NCBI GenBank assembly: GCA_020072815.1
Contig: JAIQGE010000006.1
Location: 62,001-126,000, forward strand
DNA from: Terriglobia bacterium
GTDB taxonomy: Bacteria; Acidobacteriota; Terriglobia; Terriglobales; Acidobacteriaceae
Direction of reading: 5' to 3'
Length of the DNA: 64,000 nt
Part shown: in pieces, positions 17,454 through 26,767 of the stretch
How the letters are laid out: every line of letters starts with the position of its first letter
How positions within the stretch are numbered: position 1 is the stretch's first letter
Notes under the pieces: model-generated
Told to the model about the DNA's origin: nothing
What the model saw: the letters and a program-made list of their open reading frames with translations, nothing else
Database searches by the model: none
Translations under genes and position numbers: made by a program

Positions 17454-18518
17454 ATGAAAGACTTCTATATTGCCGATTCGGCCCGCTTTGAAAACCAGGT
17501 CATTACATCTTCTTTTGTGGTGGTCACGAAACAAGCCAAGCCCAAGAAGAGCGGAGACCTGTACCTGGCGCTCACGCTGGCGGACCGCACCGGGCATATT
17601 GACGCCAAGATGTGGGACAACGTCAGCGACCACATCTCCATCTTCGAGCAGAACGACTTTGTAAAAGTCCGCGGCCTGATCAACAAGTTCAACGGCCGCT
17701 TCCAGCTCACCGTCCATAAATTGCGTTCCATGCCGGAAGCTGAAGTGGACGTGCAAGACTACCTGCCGCGCACCACCAAGGACATTGATGGCTTGTGGCG
17801 CACTTTGGGCGAGTTCGTGGCCAGCATCACGGACCCGCATCTGAAAGCGCTGCTGCAGGCGTTCATGGCTGATCCGCAGATTGAGCAGGCGTACAAGACC
17901 GCGCCGGCGGCAAAGTCATTGCATCACGCGTTCATCGGCGGGCTGCTGGACCACGTGGTTTCACTGTTCCAGCTCTGCGACCTGGCCTGCCGCAACTACC
18001 CGGAGCAGATCAATCGCGACCTGCTGCTGACCGGCGCGTTTCTGCATGACATCGGCAAAGTGCATGAGCTGGCGTTTGCGCGTTCGTTCAGCTACACCAC
18101 GCGCGGCCAGTTGCTGGGCCATATGGTGATCGAGCTGGAAATGCTGCATGGAAAAGTCGCGCTGGTGCCAGGGTTCCCGGAGGAATACAAGACACTGATC
18201 GAGCACCTGATCATCAGCCATCACGGCAAATACGAGTTCGGCAGCCCCAAGCTGCCTATGTTTCCTGAAGCGCTCATGCTTCACTACCTGGACGACCTGG
18301 ATTCCAAAATGGAAGCCATGCGCGCCCACTTCCAACGCGAGCCCGGCGCCGACTGGACGGCTTACAACCCCAGCCTGGAGCGTCCGCTGCTGAATTCCAA
18401 GAGATTGCTGGACAGACTGAAAGCGGGTGGTGGCGAAGCCCAGGAGCCGCCGGCGCCGCCGGAAGCCGACAAGGGCCAAGCTTCGCCTGCGGACGAAACA
18501 TCGGGCGAAGAGCCGTAG
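17454..18518 (+). CDS. YhaM-type 3'-5' exoribonuclease (OB fold plus HD domain)
   Basis: A 354-residue RNA-processing enzyme. The N-terminal part is an OB fold (VITSSFVVVTKQAKPKKSGD, FVKVRGLINKFNGRFQLTVH). The HD domain has SLHHAFIGGLLDHVVSL, GAFLHDIGKVHEL, LGHMVIE and IISHHGKYEFGSP, all expected of YhaM/CBF1-like nucleases that degrade RNA from the 3' end. The C-terminus ends in a Pro/Glu-rich tail without domain features. It follows the HD-GYP gene on the same strand and may share its transcript. Confidence 0.88.
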   Translation: MKDFYIADSARFENQVITSSFVVVTKQAKPKKSGDLYLALTLADRTGHIDAKMWDNVSDHISIFEQNDFVKVRGLINKFNGRFQLTVHKLRSMPEAEVDVQDYLPRTTKDIDGLWRTLGEFVASITDPHLKALLQAFMADPQIEQAYKTAPAAKSLHHAFIGGLLDHVVSLFQLCDLACRNYPEQINRDLLLTGAFLHDIGKVHELAFARSFSYTTRGQLLGHMVIELEMLHGKVALVPGFPEEYKTLIEHLIISHHGKYEFGSPKLPMFPEALMLHYLDDLDSKMEAMRAHFQREPGADWTAYNPSLERPLLNSKRLLDRLKAGGGEAQEPPAPPEADKGQASPADETSGEEP

Positions 18519-18695
18519 CCTGCGCAGCAAGCGCCCAGGTTTTCTATTCGCAGTGGCTCAGCCGGGAACGGCCTCCGTTTCAGCCTTTTTGAATCATTAC
18601 CATTTCGTCCAAGAGTGCACGCGCCCTCGTGCATTGCTGAGAAGAAGAATGATTGGTAGAACTGAAACCATCTGGCCGTACGAAAAGGGGTACTG

Positions 18696-19460
18696 ATGAT
18701 GAAAGCTTTAAGATTGATGAATTTTGCGGCGTTGTTGGTGCTGGCTTTTCTTCTTGGGTGTGGCAAATCTGCGCCGCCGGCCCCCAACAGCTCCAGTCCA
18801 AACACGAGTGCGTCGCCGGGCGCCGCCCAAAGCGGAGGTGCGCCCAGTGGCGGAAGTGCGCCAAGCGGTGGCAATGCGCCCAGTGCGGGCAGCACTGCCA
18901 GTGGCGGATCGGCGGCGAGCCAACCTGCTCCTGAACCCACGTCGCCTCCGGAACCTATCGTGATTCCGGTGGGCAAGACGATCACCGTCCGCCTGGGCGA
19001 GACTCTGAGTTCCAAGGAAAGCCAGGACGGCCAGAGCTTCTCCGCGACCGTGGCCGTTCCGGTGCGAGTCAACGGCGAAACCGTGATTGAAAAGGGCGCT
19101 TCGGCCCGCGGGATGGTGGTGGCGGCCAAAGCCATGGGCCATTTCAAAGGAGGAGCGTTGCTGCAGGTGCGTCTCAATTCGGTAAGCATCCACGGACGTG
19201 AGCATGCCATTGTGACCGGCGTGGTGTCACGCGAACTTAAAGGCAAAGGCAAGCGCTCTACCGGACTGATTGCCGGCGGCGCTGGAGCCGGAGCCGTTAT
19301 TGGCGCACTGGCCGGCGGCGGCAAAGGCGCGGCGATTGGCGCGGTGGCCGGCGGCGGCGCAGGCACCGCTGGCGCTGGAATGACCGGCAACAAAGAAATC
19401 GTATTGCCGGTGGAGTCTTCGCTTTCGTTCACGCTCAAGCGGGCGATTCAGGTGAAGTAG
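18696..19460 (+). CDS. Lipoprotein with low-complexity linker and glycine-zipper region
   Basis: A 254-residue lipoprotein: the lipobox is LLGCGKS and the cysteine would be acylated. A Ser/Gly/Ala/Pro-rich linker with SGG and PSGG repeats covers about residues 30-85. A globular part begins with IPVGKTITVRLGETLSSKE and includes FSATVAVPVRVNGETVIEKG, a pattern I have seen in uncharacterised acidobacterial envelope proteins. A glycine-zipper segment (GGAGAGAVIGALAGGG) follows and may insert in or associate with membrane. No function can be assigned. It is convergent with the TonB-domain gene, 16 bases apart. Confidence 0.7.
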   Translation: MMKALRLMNFAALLVLAFLLGCGKSAPPAPNSSSPNTSASPGAAQSGGAPSGGSAPSGGNAPSAGSTASGGSAASQPAPEPTSPPEPIVIPVGKTITVRLGETLSSKESQDGQSFSATVAVPVRVNGETVIEKGASARGMVVAAKAMGHFKGGALLQVRLNSVSIHGREHAIVTGVVSRELKGKGKRSTGLIAGGAGAGAVIGALAGGGKGAAIGAVAGGGAGTAGAGMTGNKEIVLPVESSLSFTLKRAIQVK

Positions 19461-19476
19461 TGGCCGTTGACCGCCA

Positions 19477-20871
19477 CTACTGCACGTGAAACACGATGTC
19501 AGCATTGAAACGTTGCGGCCTTCCGTTGACCTTGTAGGGCGTGAACAACCATAAGCGGAGGGCAGCTTCCGCTCCGTAGAAGAGGCCAAGATCAATTTTG
19601 TACTCATTTTCTATGCGCTCAACGCGCCCATGCTCATTTACGGTGATACGCACCTTAAACTCGGTGCCTTTTGGGAATGTAGTGGTCAGGAAACGCGGAT
19701 CTGATTGTCCTATCGCTATTTTGCGGGCCTCCGCATTCGATAGCAGCGGGATGGGGTTCACGATCGTCGTCTGAAAGGGCAACGTCATGGTGAACTCCGT
19801 TTGGACGGGAGCGCCGTCGCGCTTAACCGGCTCGAACCGCCATTTCAACATCTCCTGGCGCGCCTGGTCGCGCACGAAAGTATTGTCCGACTTCAGCGGC
19901 CAGGTTTCGCGAACGCGTCCCTCTTTGTCAGCGTAAACCATCACGCTGATCACGCCGTTGGTCTTTCCCTCGTGTACAGGATTCCAGGCGATTTCTGGAG
20001 AATTTAACAGCAGCTTGCGCGCTTCGGTTTCGCTCAAGCGAAGTGATTGCACGCGCTCTACTTCCGCGGTAGGCTGCGCAACAGAAAACAGGGCCTCATT
20101 GGGCTGCCGAATCTGGGACAGCTCTTTGATCTGGGCTTCAATATGTGTCTCTGGCCCGGAAGAAAGCACGATGCGGCGAGGCACAATTTTTTGCCCAAAC
20201 GCCGCGTAGTCCAGGAATTCGGCGGAAAAAGTCGGGTTGCTGACTGACATGAGCAGTTGCTGACTGGCTTCTACGCAGATGGAGTGCACTACCGAATTGC
20301 GTAAAGGTGGCGTTCCCACTGGTTCTTCCCAAGTGGAACAACCAGACCGGTAAATCTTGCCGGGAGTCATCGGGGTAGCCCCGATCAATGGTCCACTGGC
20401 GGGAGCCGTTCCGCGGTCCATTGGGACAGTCAGCGGGTCTTCGGCTGCTTCGGGCTTCTTCGCGTTGGACTTTTTCCGGCTGAAGTCTTCCGGGAGAAGA
20501 TCAATCATGGCGGTGACCAGATCGCGAAGCCAAAACGGGTAATAGTCTCCGGTGTGCTGTTCGAACACCTTGTCGCCGTTGACAATCATCGTCTGGGAGA
20601 ACTGCGGTGATTCAATCGAACGGCGCCATTTGTCAGGGGCAACCCAGAACTCTTCGATCCGGGCCCGGTAAGAAGAGTTCTTTTTTCCAGGTTCACTGAT
20701 CATTGCTTTCAGATGAAATGGAACACTGCCTGGAGATGTAATTTTGGAAAGGCTCACTGCGCTGGTGGTGTCTCCGGGATCAGGGTAGCGGCCCTGGGCG
20801 CTGACTGTCCTGGCCAGGTTGGCGGTCATCAGCATGCTCAAAGTCACGCGTATTACAGCTCGAGTGTCCAT
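19477..20871 (-). CDS. Secreted TonB C-terminal-like domain protein
   Basis: A 464-residue exported protein. The N-terminal half (after a signal peptide ending VSAQ) contains a LolA-like segment around ARIEEFWVAPDKWRRSIE. The C-terminal half has two TonB-C-like units: GVISVMVYADKEGRVRETWP with WRFEPVKRDGAPV, and FKVRITVNEHGRVERIENE with LWLFTPYKVNGRP. Such 'energy transducer TonB' paralogues without an N-terminal anchor are common in Acidobacteriota; their partner receptors are unknown. It stands alone. Confidence 0.75.
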   Translation of the reverse strand: MDTRAVIRVTLSMLMTANLARTVSAQGRYPDPGDTTSAVSLSKITSPGSVPFHLKAMISEPGKKNSSYRARIEEFWVAPDKWRRSIESPQFSQTMIVNGDKVFEQHTGDYYPFWLRDLVTAMIDLLPEDFSRKKSNAKKPEAAEDPLTVPMDRGTAPASGPLIGATPMTPGKIYRSGCSTWEEPVGTPPLRNSVVHSICVEASQQLLMSVSNPTFSAEFLDYAAFGQKIVPRRIVLSSGPETHIEAQIKELSQIRQPNEALFSVAQPTAEVERVQSLRLSETEARKLLLNSPEIAWNPVHEGKTNGVISVMVYADKEGRVRETWPLKSDNTFVRDQARQEMLKWRFEPVKRDGAPVQTEFTMTLPFQTTIVNPIPLLSNAEARKIAIGQSDPRFLTTTFPKGTEFKVRITVNEHGRVERIENEYKIDLGLFYGAEAALRLWLFTPYKVNGRPQRFNADIVFHVQ

Positions 20872-21005
20872 GCAAGTACTCAGTTTACTTTGCCCGACAC
20901 ATAGTCGCGGCGGCCTGCACGCTGATCAGGCAACGACCATAAACCGCTTGGTATAGTCCACATCAGGTCCTTCCCGCTAGCTAAGGACGAGGGCAGCACA
21001 GCTAT

Positions 21006-21542
21006 TCAAAGAAGATAGTCGCCCCGGTAAACCAACCTATCTTCAATGATCCGCGCTTCTTTGGTCAATCTATGTTCGCCGGGAGGATTCTCGTCCACAA
21101 TGTGCAGCACTTGGTGGCCGCGGCTCACCAGATAATCTGATACCAGCATGCGATGGCAGCGAAAATACAGGTATTCCGCACACATGATCGCCGTGCGCTG
21201 CTTCACGGACCGCTCCACCAATCGGTCAATGGTGTTCTGGAACGCCGGCGAAAGCATGTAATCGGCGTAATTGCGGAAGGCGTCTTCCCGAAGCGCAAAG
21301 TTGGGCGACTTGTCCGGCGGCATCTGCTGCTTGCGCATGCCGCCCAAATCTTTTTCCCACACATAGTCCAGGCCGATCTCCGGCAGCCACAACTCCAGGT
21401 ATTCGCGGCTGAAGTGGGGATGGCGGCGCGAAGCGGGAAACGCGCGGACATCCACCAGCAGCCGAATCTCATGCGCCTGCAAGACGCGGGAGAATTCAGC
21501 AAGATCGCGCGTGGAGTGGCCGATGGTGAAGATGCAGGTCAT
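21006..21542 (-). CDS. DUF488 family protein
   Basis: A 178-residue protein with all DUF488 hallmarks: FTIGHSTRDLAEFSRVLQAH at the N-terminus, LLVDVRAFPASRRHPHFS, YVWEKDLGGMRK, and the cysteine-containing MCAEYLYFRCHRMLVSDYL. The family is cytoplasmic and lacks a proven function; a nucleic-acid-related or heavy-metal role has been proposed. ATG 21542 places the family start (MTCIFTIGHS) at the N-terminus. selA lies upstream on the same strand with 132 bases between, filled with a degenerate repeat. Confidence 0.9.
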   Translation of the reverse strand: MTCIFTIGHSTRDLAEFSRVLQAHEIRLLVDVRAFPASRRHPHFSREYLELWLPEIGLDYVWEKDLGGMRKQQMPPDKSPNFALREDAFRNYADYMLSPAFQNTIDRLVERSVKQRTAIMCAEYLYFRCHRMLVSDYLVSRGHQVLHIVDENPPGEHRLTKEARIIEDRLVYRGDYLL

Positions 21543-21674
21543 TGGTACTAGTATTTGGTACTTGGCCAACAGCCGGGGTCATTGATACTGAGTATTTGAA
21601 ATTTGGCCAACAGCCCAGAACTTGGAATGAGATAACACATACCAAATACCAAGTACTAAACACTAAATACTGGT
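21543..21674. repeat. Degenerate 'tatttggtacttgg' repeat between selA and the DUF488 gene
   Basis: The 132 bases contain GTATTTGGTACTTGGCCAAC, then GTATTTGAAATTTGGCCAAC with CAGCC following each, and finally the opposite-strand form TACCAAATACCAAGTACTAA. The first two are direct repeats about 45 bases apart; the third can pair with the first. A similar 'GGTATTTAGTATTTGGTAGT' stretch lies at 52806-52825. This type of AT-rich, self-complementary string is a recurring intergenic element rather than a gene. Confidence 0.5.
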
Positions 21675-23090
21675 TTATCCCCCAATTTCCATCAACGCCT
21701 GCAACAACTCCCGTTCTTCATTTCCCAAAACCGTTCGCAGGTCCAGCAGGACGCGGCCTTCTTCCACGCGAGCAATCACCGCCGGCGTGCCCAGGCGCAG
21801 TCGAGCGGAGAGCTCGTCCGCGCTGAGGGATTGCGCGGTCAGCGCCAGCAGAAAAGTCGGCAGCGTGGACGTAGGCGCGGAACCGCCGCCCACCAGCGAT
21901 TCGCCGCCGACGATCTCCGAGCTCAGCAGGCGGGCCGACGAAAGTTTTTCCTGCAGCATCCAGGCGCGTTTGCGGATTTCATCGGCGGGAATGCGCATCA
22001 TGCGCAGGAACGGGATTGCTTCGTGGTTCTGCCGGACGTATTCCATCAAAGTTGCTTCCAGCGCGGCGTAAGTCAGCTTGTCCACGCGCAGGGCGCGGAA
22101 CAGCGGATTGGAGCGCACGCGCTTGATCAGGTCGTCGCGCCCGCTGAGCATGCCGGCTTGCGGGCCGCCCAGCATCTTGTCGCCGCTGTAGGTGACCAGG
22201 TCGGCGCCGGCGCGCAGGCTGTCCGCCAGGCTGCTTTCATTCACGCCCAGGCTGCGCAGCGGCACCAGGGCCCCGCCGCCCAGGTCTTCCATGACAGGGA
22301 TCTTGTGTTTGCGGCCGAGTGCGCAAAGCTCTTCCAGCGACGGCTGCTCGGTGAATCCGATAATCGCAAAATTGGAGCGATGCACCCGCAACAGCAGCCG
22401 GGTCTTTTCGTTGATGGCCTGTTCGTAGTCCTGAATCCGTGTGCGGTTGGTGGTGCCCACTTCGCGCAGCACCGCGCCGGATTTGCTCATGACGTCCGGG
22501 ACTCTAAACGATCCGCCGATCTCCACCAGCTCACCGCGCGAAACGATCACTTCTCCGCCTTCAGCCAGCGTGTTCAGCGCCAGCATCACCGCGGCAGCAC
22601 AGTTGTTCACGACCACGGTACGAACGCCCGTGACTCCATCTTGGTTCAGCAAGCGCGCGAAGAGCCGCTCCACGTGGACGTCGCGTTTGCCGCGCTGGCC
22701 TTCCGCGATGTCGAATTCAAGATTGGAATATCCGCCGGCAACTTCCGCGATGCGCTTGATGGCCGCCTGCGCCAGCGGCGCGCGGCCCAGGTTGGTATGC
22801 AGGATCACGCCCGTGGCGTTGATCACCGGCTTGAGCGAAAACTCCATGGCTGAACGCAACTGGCGGGTGATGGCGTCCGGCAGACCGGCCACGGCGATCT
22901 GGACGGCTGCGTCCGTAGCCAGGTTCCCGGCGGCAATCTCATTGCGCAACTGGTCGAGCACCGCGCGTACAGCGTCAGCCAGCGCCGGTTGGCCTTCGCG
23001 CGCCAACAACGGCGTCAGTTCCGGGCTTTGCAGAAGCTCGTCCACGGAAGGCAGCAGGCGGTAGAGCTCGGATTTGGAAGTGGTTTTCAC
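21675..23090 (-). CDS. selA: L-seryl-tRNA(Sec) selenium transferase
   Basis: SelA is the PLP enzyme that turns Ser-tRNA(Sec) into Sec-tRNA(Sec) with selenophosphate. The 471-residue product shows the N-terminal LYRLLPSVDELLQSPEL, the hallmark PVINATGVILHTNLGRAPL, VNNCAAAVMLAL, REVGTTNRTRIQDY, VMEDLGGGALVPL, and the PLP-lysine segment LVTYSGDKMLGGPQAG. I selected GTG 23090 because GGAAGGAG (23101-23108 on this strand's complement) lies about 10 bases upstream; the frame is open further but is not family-like. selB, selC and selD are not in the window, and no selenoprotein gene was recognised. Confidence 0.95.
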   Translation of the reverse strand: MKTTSKSELYRLLPSVDELLQSPELTPLLAREGQPALADAVRAVLDQLRNEIAAGNLATDAAVQIAVAGLPDAITRQLRSAMEFSLKPVINATGVILHTNLGRAPLAQAAIKRIAEVAGGYSNLEFDIAEGQRGKRDVHVERLFARLLNQDGVTGVRTVVVNNCAAAVMLALNTLAEGGEVIVSRGELVEIGGSFRVPDVMSKSGAVLREVGTTNRTRIQDYEQAINEKTRLLLRVHRSNFAIIGFTEQPSLEELCALGRKHKIPVMEDLGGGALVPLRSLGVNESSLADSLRAGADLVTYSGDKMLGGPQAGMLSGRDDLIKRVRSNPLFRALRVDKLTYAALEATLMEYVRQNHEAIPFLRMMRIPADEIRKRAWMLQEKLSSARLLSSEIVGGESLVGGGSAPTSTLPTFLLALTAQSLSADELSARLRLGTPAVIARVEEGRVLLDLRTVLGNEERELLQALMEIGG

Positions 23091-23162
23091 GGCTACGTGA
23101 CTCCTTCCGTCGCAGCCAAACGCAGCCGCCCCGGAACAACGGCTTGTCCTGGGCACGCGGCT

Positions 23163-23612
23163 CTATTGGGTTGCATCGTAAACTTTCTGGCTTCCTTCCT
23201 GCACGCGTTCAAAAGCGTCTTTGAGCGCTGCGACGTCGAGTGACGCTTTGTGCAGTTCCGCCCGGAGAAACAGATCACCGTCGTTGTCAATTCCCACTTT
23301 CACAAAGTCCAGCTCGTGGTTCAAGTGCAGCAGCTTGGCCAGCGTTGCGGAAGAGAGATTGAGGTTTGCTTTCAGCTTGACCACCGCGCCTAGAACAATG
23401 ACGTCTTCCTGCTCGCCAATCAGGACTGCTCCCTGCATGCCGTCACGGGGTATGCTGAGCGCTTCAAAGGTGACCCAAAACTTGCACTTCGGGTCGCTTT
23501 TGAACGTGAAGCCGGATTGTTTTGTAAACGCCTCGATCTTTGGGTTGCACTGTGCCTGTGCCAGGCTGCCAAGGAACATGACGAATGCCACGCAGGTTAT
23601 CCATCTCTTCAC
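23163..23612 (-). CDS. Secreted YbjN-like protein, paralogue 1
   Basis: A 149-residue exported protein. The mature part contains FVKVGIDNDGDLFLRAELH and an end block KDAFERVQEGSQKVYDATQ. This resembles the YbjN/CesT-like chaperone fold (L-x2-LN ... Kxx.D.DGDLxLxxEL), normally cytoplasmic but here behind a Sec signal peptide (FVMFLGSLAQAQ). I chose GTG 23612, six bases behind GGGAGG, which also gives the same length and N-terminus (KRWITC) as its tandem paralogue (KRLITC). Function unknown; a periplasmic binding role is possible. It is the second gene of the pair, 24 bases behind the first. Confidence 0.75.
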   Translation of the reverse strand: MKRWITCVAFVMFLGSLAQAQCNPKIEAFTKQSGFTFKSDPKCKFWVTFEALSIPRDGMQGAVLIGEQEDVIVLGAVVKLKANLNLSSATLAKLLHLNHELDFVKVGIDNDGDLFLRAELHKASLDVAALKDAFERVQEGSQKVYDATQ

Positions 23613-23636
23613 GTGTTGCCTCCCCATACAAACAAT

Positions 23637-24086
23637 TTATTGAGTTGCGTCGTAGACCTTTTGACTTCCATTCTTCACGCGGTCAAAGGCGTCTTTGAGC
23701 GTTTCTGCATCCAGCGACTTTTTGTGCAATTCGGCGCGGAGAAACAAATCGCCATCAGGGTCAATGCCGATCTTCACAAAAAGCATGTCGTTGTTCAACC
23801 GCATCAGTTTTGCCAGCGTCGCAGGGGTGTGATCGAGATTCCCTTTCAGCTTGATCACTGCCACCACCATGACGATATCGCCTCGCTCAGCGATCATGAG
23901 CGATCCCTGCATATCATCATGCGGGATGGTAAGAGCATCGGTACTGACCCAAAACGCGCACTTTGGGTCGGCTTCGAACTTGTAGCCGGATTTCTTCACA
24001 AAATCCGTAATCGTCGGGTTGCACTGCGCCTGTGCCAAAACGCCCATAGCCAAGACGAACGCCAGGCAAGTTATTAATCTCTTCAT
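23637..24086 (-). CDS. Secreted YbjN-like protein, paralogue 2
   Basis: A 149-residue product with signal peptide FVLAMGVLAQAQ and the same architecture as its downstream paralogue: CNPTITDFVKKSGYKFE, PKCAFWVS, FVKIGIDPDGDLFLRAELHK and an identical last nine residues, SQKVYDATQ. Its ribosome site GAAGGAGG sits 4 bases before ATG. Tandem duplication with conserved ends and variable middle suggests diversification. The start lies just behind the disrupted end of recG and overlaps the frame-shifted recG reading frame by 4 bases. Confidence 0.77.
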   Translation of the reverse strand: MKRLITCLAFVLAMGVLAQAQCNPTITDFVKKSGYKFEADPKCAFWVSTDALTIPHDDMQGSLMIAERGDIVMVVAVIKLKGNLDHTPATLAKLMRLNNDMLFVKIGIDPDGDLFLRAELHKKSLDAETLKDAFDRVKNGSQKVYDATQ

Positions 24087-24165
24087 ATTGCCTCCTTCGC
24101 GCCGCCTGGCCGAAGGGGGAATCGGTCTTGCCGCGGCGGTCCCATAACCAGTCTAATCCTTGTGG

Positions 24166-26320
24166 TTACCCCACCTCCACCAGACCATACCTTCTCTGCC
24201 AGTGCTGGCGCAGATGCTGCAGGATGCGGTCGCGGTCCAGCTGGGTGATCTCGGGATTGGTGTGCTCCACGATGGCGCGGGCCTCGATCTTGGCCAGCTC
24301 CAGCAATTTGCGATCGCGAAGAATGTTGGCGACGCGCAATCCCGGCATGCCGGCCTGTTTCGTCCCTGGTCTTGAGACGCTCGTCGCCTTCGGGCGAGAC
24401 TTTGCCGCCGGTCATCAGGACGCAATAGGACTTGGCCGCGCCGCGCCCGATGCGTCCGCGAAGCTGGTGCAGTTGCGACAGGCCGAAACGTTCGGCGTGC
24501 TCCACCACCATCACCGTGGCGTTGGCCACGTCCACGCCGACTTCAATCACCGTGGTGGAAACCAGCACGTCAATCTCCCCCTGTTGGAAGCGGCGCATGG
24601 TCTGCTCTTTTTCGTCCGCATCAAGCCGGCCGTGCAGCAGACCCACGCGCAAATCAGGAAAGAGTTTTTTGCTCAGCTCTTCGTACATATGCATGGCGGC
24701 TTTCAGGCCGGACTTGGACGTTGCGGGAGTGCCGGAGAATTCGATCTCCGGCTGGGCGTCTCCCAGCAGATCATTCCCAGGAGAGTCCGTCGCCACGCCC
24801 TCAATGACGGGATAGACAACGTAAGCCTGCCGCCCGGCTTTCACTTGTTTGCGCACAAACGCCCAGACTTCGTCAGCCTTTTCGTCGGACACTCTCTTGG
24901 TGGTGATGGGCGTGCGGCCCGGCGGAAGCTCGTCCAGAATGCTGGTGTCCAGGTCGCCGTACAGCGTCAGCGCCAGAGTGCGCGGGATGGGCGTGGCGGT
25001 CATGACCAGGGTGTCCGGCTCGGCTTCGCCTTTCTTCATGAGCTTGAAGCGCTGCATCACGCCAAAGCGGTGTTGTTCGTCCACAATCACCAGGCCAAGA
25101 TTGTGGAACTCCACTTTTTCCTGGATCAGCGCATGCGTGCCGATGACCAGGTGCGCGTTGCCCTGCGCGATGTGCCGGCGCGTGCTGCGCTTGCGGTCAT
25201 CTTCCTGCGACCCGGTGAGCAGCGCCACGCGATACCCGGCAGGCTCCAGCACGCGGCGGGCGGAAAAATAATGCTGCGTAGCAAGGATTTCCGTAGGCGC
25301 CATGAGCGCGGCCTGATAGCCGTTCTCCATGGCGATGACCGCGGCCTGCAGCGCGACGATCGTCTTGCCCGAGCCCACGTCGCCCTGCAGCAGGCGGCGC
25401 ATGGGTGAAGGCTGGCGCATGTCTTCGGCAATTTCGCCCAGCACGCGCTTCTGAGCGTTGGTGGGATGGAACGGAAGGATCTTCTTAATGGCTTCGCGCA
25501 CTTTGGGACTCAGCTCAAAGGCGATGCCCACGCGCTGGCGCATGCGGCGGCGCTTGAGTTCCAGTCCCACTTCCAGAAAAAACAGCTCTTCAAAGATCAG
25601 GCGGCGATGCGCCGGCGTGCGCTGCTCGCTCAGGTCGGCAAAAACTTCGCCGGCCTTGGGAAAATGCACTTGCTCAAAGGCCTGGCGACGGTCCATCAGG
25701 TCCAGGCGGCGGCACAGCGCGAGCGGCAGGCCATCGGCAATTTCCGGTTTCAGGTTCTTGAGCGCGCCATGCACGATGCGCCGGAACCAGCGCGACGTGA
25801 GCTTCTGGTTCGCCGCCGACTCGTAGATGGGCACAATGCGCCCGACTTCCAGCGATTGGATTTCTGCTGCGTCGGCCTCGTCGCTGGCCAGTTCGCCCTG
25901 TCCGTTGTCCAGTATTTCAAACTGCGGCTGGATGATCTGCAGGCCGCGGCCTTTCCATCCCGGCTCCACCTTGCCGTAAAGCGCGACTAGCTGTCCGGGC
26001 CGGAAGCGGTCGCGCAGGTACGCCCCGTTGAACCACAGGCACTTCAGCGTGGACGCGCCCTGCCCGGCCACCATCTCGAACAGCGGCATGCGCTTGGTGC
26101 GGAACATGCCGGCATTGCGCACCTCGGCGATGACCGTGGCCATCTCGCCCGGTTGCAGTTCGCCGATGCCGCGCGGGTTCAGCCGGTCTTCATAGCGGAA
26201 CGGCAGGTAGTAGAGCAGGTCTTCCACGGTGCATATGTTCTTCTGCTCCAGCCATTCGGCCACGCGCGGGCCCACGCCTTTGACGTATTTAACTGGGGTC
26301 TCAAGATCCAGCACTGGCAT
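24166..26320 (-). pseudogene. recG: ATP-dependent DNA helicase RecG, disrupted by an internal deletion and frameshift
   Basis: RecG remodels stalled forks and Holliday junctions. The start at 26320 (PVLDLETPVKYVKGVGPRVA), wedge OB domain, Walker A (GDVGSGKTIVALQ), VDEQHRFGVMQR, MTATPIPRTLAL and QLRGRIGRGAAKSYC are intact. At about 24376-24380 the sequence goes from GDERLKT directly to what should be GTKQAGMPGLRVANILRD, but in another frame. The 23 or so residues that normally lie between (DGFxIAExDLxxRGPGEFF, part of the TRG translocation motif) are missing, so about 68 or 71 bases were lost. The original frame then runs on to 24083 as unrelated sequence. The product probably cannot translocate. 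An assembly error is the main alternative. Confidence 0.82.
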
Positions 26321-26767
26321 GATGATAAATGGGGAAGCCCTGATTATTCTGATTCCCGGATTAGCCGCGGTCTCCATCATTCCTTCCTACCACCCTGCTT
26401 TTGGTTCTCCGATCACGGCGATGCCGGCGATCACGTGCGATCACGGCGATGTGCCCCTCCGGGGCACCCGTTCATCCCCGGAAAATAAGGACTTAGCTCA
26501 TGTCATCCCCGGCGATATCCCCGCAGCCATCCGCCGGGTATCGCCAAGTTGCTCCCTTGTGTCCCCGGCGTTGTCCAGCTGCCTTGATGTCACCGTAAAC
26601 CGTTGCAATAAAACAACTTATATTACACCAAGACTGGGCGAAAGTCAAGCAAAAACAACCCTTTCTGATCTCCGCTCCCGCAGCTACGAAAAGTCTTCTA
26701 TACTGGGCAAAAGCGCACCCTAGCAGATTGAGTCCGGCCGCCGCGCGCGCCGGAGAGGAACCGAGCC
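26321..26767. other. 447-bp intergenic region with short repeats
   Basis: No gene is visible. GATCACGGCGATG occurs twice (26411-26423 and 26439-26451) with GCGATCACGTGCGATCAC between them. A perfect hairpin GTGCCCC-TCC-GGGGCAC covers 26451-26467. An AT-rich part around 26600-26640 (CTTATATTACACC) may contain the promoter of the downstream CVNH gene, but no clear -35/-10 pair stands out. Confidence 0.4.

Noticed and set aside
24128-25408. 426-codon plus-strand frame opposite recG
   Set aside because: Antisense shadow; the minus strand carries recognisable helicase motifs throughout.
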